Positions 7,683 through 15,490 of a DNA stretch of 57,169 nt are shown one piece after another (positions within the stretch are counted from its first letter, which is position 1; each line of letters starts with the position of its first letter). The stretch lies in assembly GCA_944390355.1 (NCBI GenBank), contig CALXPT010000008.1, positions 1 to 57,169 of the forward strand, in the 5' to 3' direction. The stretch is from an uncultured Alphaproteobacteria bacterium. GTDB taxonomy: Bacteria > Pseudomonadota > Alphaproteobacteria > RF32 > CAG-239. The notes beneath the pieces are model-generated. The model was not told the DNA's origin and did not search any database. It worked only from the letters and a program-made list of their open reading frames with translations. Both the position numbers and the translations under genes were made by a program.

Positions 7683-8573
7683 ATGAAAATGAAACCTGTA
7701 ATTGTTGCTGAAATTGGTTGTAATCATAAGGGAGATTTATCCATAGCACATAAAATGATTAAATTATTGGGAACATTTAAACTACTCAATGAAAATGCAT
7801 ATATTGATGTTGTAAAATTTCAAAAAAGGACAAATAAAGAACTATTAAGTCCTGAAGAATATAATGCACCACATCCCCATCCTGAAAATAGTTATGGTAA
7901 AACCTATGGAGAACATAGGGAGTTTTTGGAATTTAACCTAGAGCAAAACAAGCAGTTAAAAGAATGGTGTGAAGAAGAGGGATTAATTTATTCAACATCA
8001 ACGTGGGATTTGACAGCGGCAAAAGAAATTGTATCTTTAAATCCCAAGATGATAAAAGTTCCATCAGCAAGTAATTTAAATTTTCCGATGCTTCAATATC
8101 TAAGAGATAATTATGCCGGAGAAATTCATCTGTCTTTTGGTATGACTAGCCATGAAGAAGAACAAAAAATTGTTAACTTTTTTAAAGAAAAAAATAGGGC
8201 AAAAGATTTAGTTATTTATGCTTGTACTTCAGGTTATCCAGTTCCTTTTGATGATATATGTTTGCTTGAGATTAAAAGATTAAAAGAAACTTATGGAAAA
8301 GACGTAAAAGCAATAGGTTTTTCAGGTCATCATTTGGGAATAGCAGTAGATATTGCGGCATTAGCGTTAGGGGCAACATATTTTGAAAGACATTTTACAC
8401 TTGATAGAACATGGAAAGGAACAGACCATGCTGCTTCTTTAGAGCCACAAGGTTTAATGAAATTGGCTCGGGATTTAAGGCAAACAGCGTTAGCTCTTAC
8501 GTATAAAACAAAAGAAGTATTAGATATTGAAGATGTACAACGTAAAAAATTGAAACATCTTGTTAATCTATAG
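7683..8573 (+). CDS. N-acetylneuraminate synthase family protein (NeuB-like, no SAF domain)
   Basis: A 296-residue TIM-barrel synthase that joins phosphoenolpyruvate to a hexose or hexosamine derivative to make a nine-carbon nonulosonate. Motifs: VAEIGCNHKGD (~8-18), VVKFQKR, FGMTSHEE, CTSGYPVPF, GFSGHHLGIAVD and FERHFTLDR followed by GTDHAASLEP. Classical NeuB has ~345 residues with a C-terminal antifreeze-like SAF domain; that domain is absent here. SAF-less enzymes include KDN-9-phosphate synthases, which fits the phosphatase domain fused to the NeuA protein at 12307. The ATG follows GAAAGGAA; a second ATG two codons later is possible. It lies within the glycan operon, 9 bp after the first HAD gene. 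Confidence 0.85.
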   Translation: MKMKPVIVAEIGCNHKGDLSIAHKMIKLLGTFKLLNENAYIDVVKFQKRTNKELLSPEEYNAPHPHPENSYGKTYGEHREFLEFNLEQNKQLKEWCEEEGLIYSTSTWDLTAAKEIVSLNPKMIKVPSASNLNFPMLQYLRDNYAGEIHLSFGMTSHEEEQKIVNFFKEKNRAKDLVIYACTSGYPVPFDDICLLEIKRLKETYGKDVKAIGFSGHHLGIAVDIAALALGATYFERHFTLDRTWKGTDHAASLEPQGLMKLARDLRQTALALTYKTKEVLDIEDVQRKKLKHLVNL

Positions 8574-8586
8574 GATTTAGATAGTT

Positions 8587-10692
8587 ATGAAAATATTAAA
8601 TGTGCAAAAAAATAATAATTGCCAAAAGGTAAAATTATTTGGAATACCTGTTTGTTATTCCAAAATTAAATTAAACAATAAAAAGAAACTTAAATTGTTA
8701 GGAGGAATATTTTCAGTAAAAGAAAGTAAAAAGTATATTAGATATAATATCTGTGGTATACCACTATTTTGGATTAAAAAGATAAAAGGTAGTTATATAT
8801 ATTATCTTTTAGGAATTAAAATTAAAACGATAGTATCTAACGAAAATCCAGCTTTAAAGCCAAAGGTAGTAGCCCCCCCAATATTCAAGTACCCAGAAAG
8901 CAAAGAACTAACAAGAATTTCTCCTATTTCATTAGCTCGCTTATTATTAAAATATGACGTAATATCATTTGATATATTTGATACTTTGATTTTTAGGACA
9001 TTTTCAACTCCGAGTGATTTATTTTATATTTTAGGAAACAAGTTGCAAATCGCAGATTTTAAGGCTTTACGTTGCGCAAAAGAAAGAGAAGCTCGGGATA
9101 AAACAGATAAACCTAACAGAGAGGTAAATATCTTTGATATATATGAAGAAATATCAAAATCGATAAAAATTGACACAGGATACGCTATTGCTCAAGAATT
9201 AGAACTAGAAAAAAAATTCTGTTTTGCAAATCCATATATGAAACAAGTATTTGATATACTACAAAGAAATAATAAAACGATTATCGCAACGTCCGATATG
9301 TATTTACCAAAAAAATATATGGTGGAATTATTAAATAGCTGTGGTTATACTGGTTTTGACAATGTTTTTGTTTCCTGCGATTGTCTATGTAATAAAGGCA
9401 ATGGGAATTTACAAAAATACATTGTAGATAACTATTACCCTCATCAGAAATTAGTTCACATTGGAGATCATTTTAATAATGATGTCCTCATGAGTAGAGC
9501 ACTTGGCATCGATGCAGTTCATTATCCCAATGTAAATAGTTTAGGAAGAAAATATAGACCAGCAAATATGTCGCTAATTGTTGGTTCCTTGTATAAGGGA
9601 ATAATTAATGCATACATTCACTCTGGATTGCAAAAACATAATAAATATTGGCAGCATGGATTTATTTATGGAGGATTGTTAACTTTAGGATATTGTCAAT
9701 TTATTGAAAAATTAACTAAAGAACTTAAAATTGACAAAATTTTATTTGTTACAAGAGATGGAGATATAATTCATAAAGTATATAACAAATATTTTGGCTC
9801 AATTTCAAATGATCTTTTACTTTGCTCAAGAACATCTCTATCGTCATTAACTTTTGAAATATATACAGAAGATTACATTATCCAGAATTTAAGGGCGGTA
9901 GCTGAATTAAAACAAGAAAAAACTATTTTTGTATTAAAGACACTAAAATTAGATATATTAATTAATTGTTTGGAATATAAAGAAGTTTTAAATCAAATTT
10001 TTGATTTAACAATATATCAATATATAAAAAACGAAATTTATAAAAATAGGGAAAAAATACAACAAAGCTTTTCATTATTTCGAGAAGGAGCATATGAATA
10101 TTTGCAAACACTTTTGCAAGGGCATAAAAACATATTAATAGTTGATGTAGGTTGGAGAGGAACAGGTATTGTTCACATACGAGATTTTTTAAAAAAAGAA
10201 TATTCGGCTAATTATAATATTTATGGTGCAGTTATAGGTGCACGTAATTCTGATTATGCCAATACTTTAATATTAAACAAATTTTTAATTCCTTATGTAT
10301 TTTCAGCTTACCAAAACAAAAATATAATGAGTGAACATTTTCAAACGAATAAAAACCTCACTAACAATATGTTAGTTGAAATAATGTATTCAATGTCACA
10401 ACCCTCATTGTATCAATATTCTTTTGACTATGGATACAGTTTTAAATTTTGTTCTCCTGAAAATAGCAATTATGAAATTAACCAAAGTATTCAGACAGGA
10501 ATTCTAGATTTTTGTAAAATATGGAAGAAACATACAAATAACCAATTTGAAATCCAATCTAGTGATGCGTATATACCTATTCTTCATATGGAAAAAAATT
10601 ATAATTACATCAAAAATCTATTCGCAAATTACGAAATGTCTTCATTAACAGTTGAGAAAAAAAGGCAAAAAATAGGAGATAGAATAAAATGA
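8587..10692 (+). CDS. COG5610-like HAD protein with N-terminal glycan-locus repeat region
   Basis: A 701-residue paralogue of the 5730 protein. The first ~90 residues contain repeated 'f-G-I-P/K' phrases (LFGIPVCYSK, NICGIPLFWIKK, LLGIKIKT), a pattern common at the start of LPS and capsule proteins. The HAD domain follows: SFDIFDTLIF (~125-134), TSDMYLPKKY (~235-244) and HIGDHFNNDV (~291-300). The C-terminal part has VTRDGDIIHKVY and IVDVGWRGTG, matching the 5730 protein's ARDGYTLQ and IVDTITG segments. The stop overlaps the next start by 4 bp (ATGA), indicating coupled translation. Substrate unknown. Confidence 0.75.
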   Translation: MKILNVQKNNNCQKVKLFGIPVCYSKIKLNNKKKLKLLGGIFSVKESKKYIRYNICGIPLFWIKKIKGSYIYYLLGIKIKTIVSNENPALKPKVVAPPIFKYPESKELTRISPISLARLLLKYDVISFDIFDTLIFRTFSTPSDLFYILGNKLQIADFKALRCAKEREARDKTDKPNREVNIFDIYEEISKSIKIDTGYAIAQELELEKKFCFANPYMKQVFDILQRNNKTIIATSDMYLPKKYMVELLNSCGYTGFDNVFVSCDCLCNKGNGNLQKYIVDNYYPHQKLVHIGDHFNNDVLMSRALGIDAVHYPNVNSLGRKYRPANMSLIVGSLYKGIINAYIHSGLQKHNKYWQHGFIYGGLLTLGYCQFIEKLTKELKIDKILFVTRDGDIIHKVYNKYFGSISNDLLLCSRTSLSSLTFEIYTEDYIIQNLRAVAELKQEKTIFVLKTLKLDILINCLEYKEVLNQIFDLTIYQYIKNEIYKNREKIQQSFSLFREGAYEYLQTLLQGHKNILIVDVGWRGTGIVHIRDFLKKEYSANYNIYGAVIGARNSDYANTLILNKFLIPYVFSAYQNKNIMSEHFQTNKNLTNNMLVEIMYSMSQPSLYQYSFDYGYSFKFCSPENSNYEINQSIQTGILDFCKIWKKHTNNQFEIQSSDAYIPILHMEKNYNYIKNLFANYEMSSLTVEKKRQKIGDRIK

Positions 10693-12314
10693 CAAGCTTT
10701 TATTATTGTCTAACATTATATCATATTTTATGCTGTGTATTACATAGAATGCTTCATAATCAGAATAACGCAGATATTATGATTTCTAACTTAACTGTAG
10801 ATGCACAAAAATTGGCTGAAAATCTAAGAAAAAGTCAATTATTTGACTCTGTATACATTTTTGATGATATTATGGTTTTAAATTCTAGGAAGAATAGTCA
10901 ATCAACTGAAATGCAAATAGGACAACAGAGTAGAGCAGTTGAAAATGAACTGGTAATAAATTTAAAAGAATATGGTAATTTATATATCTGTGCAGATCAT
11001 TTTCCTCTAGGAATATATTGTGCTACCAACAATATTAGTTATAATTTTTTTGAAGATGGATGCGGACAATATTCTCGACGTTTTGATACTATTAATAATA
11101 TAGCGAACGAATTTCAAAAAAATACAGTATTGAAATACAATCTTTTTGGCAATAACGATAACATTATAAGACGTTTTATTGATATTAAAGCTCAACGAGA
11201 TGATTATGTTCAGACAAATAAAGACTGTGATTTTTCTCCGCGTAGCATTATTAAAAATTTAAGTAAAAAGCAAAAAAAATTAATTCAAGAAATATTTGAT
11301 ATTGATGTAAATTTAAAGGTTAATAAAAATTCTGTTTTGTTTTTACCGCAACATAATGTCAATTTAAATATATTTACGATAGAAGAACAATTATACCAAA
11401 CTTCCTTATTGTTAGACTATTTTGCGCCAGATTTAGATATATATATAAAACCTCATCCCAATGATTGTTTTACAGATTACACTAAATTGGGAAAAAATAT
11501 TAATCTTATACCAGCAAAATTTCCTGTGGAATTAATGCTCTTAAGTCCGTACAAATTCAAGAGAGGAATTACGGCATGGAGCACATCCATTCATTCCTTA
11601 TCAGAAATATTGCAAGAGCAAATATACTTTACGGCAGATATAGATAAATATTATAAAGATATTTACCGGTATTATGCTGCCACGAAAATCATTCAAGCAA
11701 TTGGAAGTAACAACTTAAATATCTATATAAAATGGGTTTATTTACCTTTATTGGAAAATATATTACGATTTTGCAATAATTTAAATATGACTTATAACTT
11801 AATAGAAATAGAGGATGATCTTTCAAATATCGAGCTGGACAAATACTCTATCTTTATTATAGATGATAAATTTTCTTCGTCTGTAAAGTTTGCCGTAAAT
11901 TTTATTGATAACCTAATTGAACAAATTCATACATCTCCAATTATATTTATTAATAGCGATAATCATAATTTGTTTTTTAACGGGCAAGATTATTCAATTT
12001 ACAAAAATATGGGGTGTTGGACTATTCGTAAACAACCATTGTATGAGCCCGACATCTATTCAGATATAGATTTTAATGATGAAAAAATTTGGTTTTATAT
12101 AGAGGATAATATTATGAAAAATAAAATTGAGAATGTCAGTTATGTTAAAGAGCTACCTTGTTCAAAGATAATTACTTATACAAATACGATTGATGAAAAC
12201 TTTCAAATGCCAGATAAAAATACAGTTTATCGTAATATAAAAATGTTAGAAGGCATTTTAGAAGCAACACAATCTAGATTAGATTCTGAGATAAAGGAAA
12301 AACAAAATGACTAA
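10689..12314 (+). CDS. Sialyltransferase-like glycosyltransferase
   Basis: A 541-residue protein with no strong family match by eye. It has the three short motifs known in bacterial sialyl- and polysialyltransferases in the right order: D/E-D/E-G (FFEDGCG, ~118-124), HP (YIKPHPND, ~252-259) and a Ser/Thr pair (AWSTSIHS, ~295-302). The N-terminus (YYCLTLYHILCC) also fits the GT-B fold start of these enzymes. It sits between the synthase and the CMP-activating enzyme, so transfer of a nonulosonate from its CMP form is the natural role. Residues ~345-541 are an extra region of unknown function. It overlaps the next gene by 8 bp. Confidence 0.6.
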   Translation: MTSFYYCLTLYHILCCVLHRMLHNQNNADIMISNLTVDAQKLAENLRKSQLFDSVYIFDDIMVLNSRKNSQSTEMQIGQQSRAVENELVINLKEYGNLYICADHFPLGIYCATNNISYNFFEDGCGQYSRRFDTINNIANEFQKNTVLKYNLFGNNDNIIRRFIDIKAQRDDYVQTNKDCDFSPRSIIKNLSKKQKKLIQEIFDIDVNLKVNKNSVLFLPQHNVNLNIFTIEEQLYQTSLLLDYFAPDLDIYIKPHPNDCFTDYTKLGKNINLIPAKFPVELMLLSPYKFKRGITAWSTSIHSLSEILQEQIYFTADIDKYYKDIYRYYAATKIIQAIGSNNLNIYIKWVYLPLLENILRFCNNLNMTYNLIEIEDDLSNIELDKYSIFIIDDKFSSSVKFAVNFIDNLIEQIHTSPIIFINSDNHNLFFNGQDYSIYKNMGCWTIRKQPLYEPDIYSDIDFNDEKIWFYIEDNIMKNKIENVSYVKELPCSKIITYTNTIDENFQMPDKNTVYRNIKMLEGILEATQSRLDSEIKEKQND

Positions 12315-13458
12315 CATTGCATTTATTCCAGTCAGAGGAGGAAGTAAATCTATTCCTTTGAAGAATATAAAATTATTAAATGGCATGCCGTTAGTTTACT
12401 GGACAGCAAAAGCTGCAAATGATGCTGTTTGCATTGATAAAGTTGTGATAGCAACAGATAGTCTAAAAATTAAAGAAACTGTTGAAAATTTCAATTTATC
12501 AAAAGTTGAAATTTATGAAAGAGATAAAGAAAATGCTCAAGATACGTCTTCAACAGAAAGCGTTATGTTGGAGTATATTAATAATACTAATTTGTCAAAC
12601 GATGACTATTTTTTTCTTATTCAAGCGACTTCACCTTTATTAAAAAGTATAGATATTGATGGAATGTTTGAAACATTAAAAAGTAGCTCGGCCGATTCGG
12701 TTCTGTCTTGCGTTAGAAACAAACGATTCTATTGGAGTGAAGAAGGCAAAAATCTAAATTATGACTATACTAATCGACCACGCCGTCAAGATTTCAAAGG
12801 CCTAATGATGGAAAACGGTGCATGCTATATTAATAAGGTTGGTAATATCATAAAGGATAAGAACCGTTTGTCAGGCAAAATAGCAGTCTATGAAATGCCA
12901 GAATACACTGCAATAGAAATTGATGAGCCGGATGATTTTCTAATTATTGAAAAACTTATGAATAAATATCAAGGTCAGTCGCAAACAAACTTAGATATAA
13001 AATTATTTTTAACAGATTGCGATGGAGTTATGACGGATGGAGGAATGTATTACTCTGAAAATGGCGACGAACAAAAAAAATTTAATACACTAGATGGAAT
13101 GGCTTTTGAATTACTTAGAAATAAAGGTATTAAAACAGGTATTATCACTGGAGAAAATACAGATATTGTCAGATTAAGAGCAAAAAAAATAAAAGCTGAT
13201 GAGGTATTTTTAGGTGTTAAAAACAAACTAGACATTGTAATATCATTGTGTAAAAAATACAATATTTCACTCAAACAAGTTGCTTATATTGGTGATGATA
13301 TTAATGATACTGCAATAATAAAAAATATTGGATTAGGTTGCTCCGTTCCCAATGCCATGCCCCAAGTAAAAAAAGAAGCTAAATATATTACAATTGCCGG
13401 TGGTGGTAAAGGGGCTGTGCGTGAAGTTGCCGAATATATTTTAAAAAATAGTTATTAA
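12307..13458 (+). CDS. CMP-nonulosonate synthetase fused to a KdsC-like phosphatase
   Basis: A 383-residue two-domain protein. Residues 1-~225 are an acylneuraminate cytidylyltransferase: FIPVRGGSKSIPLKNI (~5-20, nucleotide binding), QATSPLL (~113) and RPRRQDF, with a substrate-side MENGACYI. Residues ~230-383 are a KdsC-type HAD phosphatase: LTDCDGVMTDG (~236, DxD), GIITGENT and IGDDINDTAII (~328). The order suggests phosphate removal from a nonulosonate-9-phosphate followed by CMP activation. Such fusions resemble animal CMAS and match the separate phosphatase and synthetase of the Bacteroides KDN pathway. AAGGA precedes the start, which lies inside the upstream gene. Confidence 0.85.
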   Translation: MTNIAFIPVRGGSKSIPLKNIKLLNGMPLVYWTAKAANDAVCIDKVVIATDSLKIKETVENFNLSKVEIYERDKENAQDTSSTESVMLEYINNTNLSNDDYFFLIQATSPLLKSIDIDGMFETLKSSSADSVLSCVRNKRFYWSEEGKNLNYDYTNRPRRQDFKGLMMENGACYINKVGNIIKDKNRLSGKIAVYEMPEYTAIEIDEPDDFLIIEKLMNKYQGQSQTNLDIKLFLTDCDGVMTDGGMYYSENGDEQKKFNTLDGMAFELLRNKGIKTGIITGENTDIVRLRAKKIKADEVFLGVKNKLDIVISLCKKYNISLKQVAYIGDDINDTAIIKNIGLGCSVPNAMPQVKKEAKYITIAGGGKGAVREVAEYILKNSY

Positions 13459-13460
13459 GC

Positions 13461-13523
13461 AATGCTTGTTCCGACGGCAATATCCGAGAAGCCATTAAGA
13501 GATTAAAGGAATTTTTAAAATAA
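13461..13523 (+). pseudogene. Possible 3' relic of an aminotransferase-like gene
   Basis: A 20-codon open stretch ends NIREAIKRLKEFLK and a TAA stop just before the PRPP synthetase. The phrase resembles the last helix of class I aminotransferases ('NIREALKRLKE'). There is no start codon and no upstream domain. If real, it marks a recombination joint at the end of the nonulosonate cluster. Low confidence. Confidence 0.25.
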
Positions 13524-13534
13524 AGGAACATTAA

Positions 13535-14458
13535 ATGATAAACATTCTGTCATCTCAAAAATATGAATATTTGAAGCGGAATATATTAAAGCAAGGGACG
13601 TGTTTTAATGATGTCGAGATAGAGACCGAGACATTTCCCGATGGTGAGCATTATTGGAAAATTGTTAATCCAGAGCAATTGCGCCACAAACCTGCGGTTT
13701 ATATTGCCGGAACGGTGGATGATGAAAGTATATTTGAGCTATATAATCTCGCTTCTACTTTAGTCAGAGAGCAATGTTCGTCTTTACATATCGTTATTCC
13801 ATATTTTGGATATTCGACTATGGAAAGAGCAGTCAAAGAAGGAGAGGTGGTTACAGCGAAAAACATCGCAAACTTAATCAGCTCCATTCCACAAGCTCCA
13901 CTGGGGAATTTTGTTTATATGATGGATTTGCACTCATTGGGAACGCAATACTATTTTGAAAACACCATTCACCCAATTCATTTAACCTCATGGAATGTGA
14001 TAAAAAATATGCTAACACAATTTGGTAAAGATATTGTTTTAGCGTCAACCGATATGGGACGAGCCAAATGGATTGAAAAAATGGGCAATGAATTGCATTT
14101 GGAAACCGCCTATATTATGAAAAAACGTATATCAGGCTCTAAAACCGAGGTTGTGGCTCTCAATGCGGAAGTTAAAGATAAAGACATTGTTATTTTTGAT
14201 GATATGATTCGTTCCGGAACATCATTAATTCATGCGGCAGAAGCCTATAAAAATGCCGGAGCAAAAAATATTTACGTTATTACAGTACACGGTATCTTTG
14301 TTTCAGGTGCGATGGATAAATTAAAGTCATGCGGGGCTATCAAAAAGATTCTATGTACAAATACGCATGTCAATGCTCAAAATATGAAAGATGAATTTGT
14401 AAAAGTCTATGATATATCTGAAGTTATAACAGAAAGACTTAATACAATAGAAAAATAA
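13535..14458 (+). CDS. Divergent ribose-phosphate pyrophosphokinase (PRPP synthetase family)
   Basis: A 307-residue protein close to the family's usual length (~315). Recognisable landmarks: FPDGEHYWKI (canonical FxDGE), IPYFGYSTMERAV (canonical IPYFGYARQDR), DLHSLGTQYYF (canonical DLHAxQIQGFF) and the PRPP loop VIFDDMIRSGTSL (canonical DDMIDTGGT). The RQDR motif and the loop are altered, so it is a diverged paralogue rather than the housekeeping enzyme. The ATG follows AAGGAAC. It lies 76 bp after the NeuA fusion and may share its transcript. PRPP could feed nucleotide or sugar chemistry; the link to the glycan is unknown. Confidence 0.8.
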   Translation: MINILSSQKYEYLKRNILKQGTCFNDVEIETETFPDGEHYWKIVNPEQLRHKPAVYIAGTVDDESIFELYNLASTLVREQCSSLHIVIPYFGYSTMERAVKEGEVVTAKNIANLISSIPQAPLGNFVYMMDLHSLGTQYYFENTIHPIHLTSWNVIKNMLTQFGKDIVLASTDMGRAKWIEKMGNELHLETAYIMKKRISGSKTEVVALNAEVKDKDIVIFDDMIRSGTSLIHAAEAYKNAGAKNIYVITVHGIFVSGAMDKLKSCGAIKKILCTNTHVNAQNMKDEFVKVYDISEVITERLNTIEK

Positions 14459-14486
14459 TAATTTACAACCATTATGCTACTAAGTG

Positions 14487-14520
14487 AAAAAGCCCGATTT
14501 GATTAAACTCTCCTCGGACT
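14487..14520 (-). terminator. Terminator of the DUF3768 operon
   Basis: On the minus strand AGTCCGA pairs with TCGGGCT (one mismatch), followed by TTTTT. It lies just beyond the stop at 14527 and may serve convergent transcription as well. Confidence 0.4.
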
Positions 14521-14526
14521 TAGCTT

Positions 14527-14844
14527 TTAATATTCTTCCGCAAGCATAATCGTCATAACTCGGTTGGTGATATTCGGATTACTTGGATCTTCCGAGCAAT
14601 ACTGATAGTTTTTATCATAGTAATCAATTTTCCAATAAATTTGTTCTCCTTTATAGTTAAAACTTCCAAAGTCGTGTTCGTTATACGGATCGTTGGCGGT
14701 GGTAAAATTATTAAAACATCTAACTTGATTAAGAATTTCAGCCTGTTCACTTTGACTTTTGGCATTAATTCCACAAGTTAACATAACTTTTCCACCGCTA
14801 AAGGTTTTTCTAAAGTTATCATTTAATGTTTTGATATCAGTCAT
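14527..14844 (-). CDS. DUF3768-family protein
   Basis: A 105-residue protein with the phrases I associate with DUF3768: LNDNFRKTFSGGKVMLTCG at the start, NDPYNEHDFGSF in the middle, WKIDYYD, and a C-terminal TNRVMTIMLAEEY. The family has no known function and is found in alphaproteobacterial plasmids and islands. The start overlaps the stop of the core-binding-like gene (TAATG), so the two are translated together. Confidence 0.75.
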   Translation of the reverse strand: MTDIKTLNDNFRKTFSGGKVMLTCGINAKSQSEQAEILNQVRCFNNFTTANDPYNEHDFGSFNYKGEQIYWKIDYYDKNYQYCSEDPSNPNITNRVMTIMLAEEY

Positions 14845-15113
14845 TATTTTACGCTTTCAATAAGGTTGTTCGATACCAAAAACATTTTAAAACGTCTTAA
14901 GGCTTGTCTAACTGAAGTATGGCTTCTTTTACCATAACTTGATTTTTTACCGTTGATTTCATATTCAGGTAGAATAGCGGTAATGTTTTCAACCAAATGA
15001 GACAGAGTATAACCTTCTTTGCGGCATAATCTTTCAATCCTTCCTTGATAATCAAAAGCGGTGGTAGGTCTGTAATTATTATTTAACAACCAATTTTCAA
15101 ATTCCTTCAACAT
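14844..15113 (-). CDS. Solo core-binding (SAM-like) domain protein, paralogue of 3617-3916
   Basis: An 89-residue protein. FENWLLNNNYRPTTAFDYQ, RIERLCRKEG, ILPEYEING and a SHTSVRQALRRFKMFL helix line up with the 99-residue protein at 3617-3916. The layout is that of a tyrosine-recombinase N-terminal core-binding domain without a catalytic domain. AAGGAG precedes the ATG. It is the middle gene of a three-gene operon (15125-15253, this gene, DUF3768). A role as DNA-binding accessory factor is inference. Confidence 0.65.
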   Translation of the reverse strand: MLKEFENWLLNNNYRPTTAFDYQGRIERLCRKEGYTLSHLVENITAILPEYEINGKKSSYGKRSHTSVRQALRRFKMFLVSNNLIESVK

Positions 15114-15124
15114 AGCAAATCTCC

Positions 15125-15253
15125 TTATAAATGAACAATCTCAGTTACAACCGCACAGCCTCGTGCTTTTTCAGCCGCACAGGCATCCATTGCTTCTCTT
15201 AAGGTGTAATAGATTGTTGGCATTAACACACCATTGACTTTGATTTGATACAT
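15125..15253 (-). CDS. Small protein (42 aa), first gene of the DUF3768 operon
   Basis: A 42-residue ORF beginning MYQIKVNGVLMP and containing YYTLREAMDACAAEKARG. AAAGGAG lies 7 bp before the ATG, and the next gene starts 11 bp after its stop. The frame therefore has good translational support despite its size. The pattern (strand, YxTLxEA helix, then strand VVTEIV) suggests a tiny beta-alpha-beta fold. I do not recognise a family. Confidence 0.65.
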   Translation of the reverse strand: MYQIKVNGVLMPTIYYTLREAMDACAAEKARGCAVVTEIVHL

Positions 15254-15268
15254 AGCTTTTCTCCTTTC

Positions 15269-15300
15269 ATAAATAGTTGTTTTACTCATTAACTATTTAT
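15269..15300. promoter_or_regulatory. Inverted repeat upstream of the 42-aa gene
   Basis: ATAAATAGTT (15269-15278) and AACTATTTAT (15291-15300) form a perfect 10-bp inverted repeat 15 bp before the start codon. The proximal arm followed by TGA and the ribosome site closely resembles the leader of the 4271-4861 recombinase gene. Confidence 0.45.
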
Positions 15301-15426
15301 ATCATGCCGTGTATTTTCCCGTTCGCGAGCCCCTAAAACTCACGTTTCTGGTAACATTTTGCTACGATTTGGACGAGATTACTAATTTGCAGACGAAAGA
15401 ATGAATTAAAAAATAATTAAGGTTGA

Positions 15427-15450
15427 ACTTCTGCAAAAATTTGCAAAGGT
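15427..15450. repeat. 24-bp palindrome, copy 6
   Basis: Reads ACTTCTGCAAAA / ATTTGCAAAGGT. It lies 174 bp upstream of the 42-aa/core-binding/DUF3768 operon and just beyond the methyltransferase terminator. Confidence 0.6.
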
Positions 15451-15452
15451 TA

Positions 15453-15484
15453 TAAAAAAAGGAGGATATTTTAGTCTCCTCCTT
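15453..15484 (-). terminator. Terminator of the methyltransferase operon
   Basis: AAGGAGGA (15459-15466) pairs with TCCTCCTT (15477-15484). On the minus strand it is followed by a T-run. It lies directly after the stop of the cytosine methyltransferase. Confidence 0.7.
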
Positions 15485-15490
15485 TATCTT

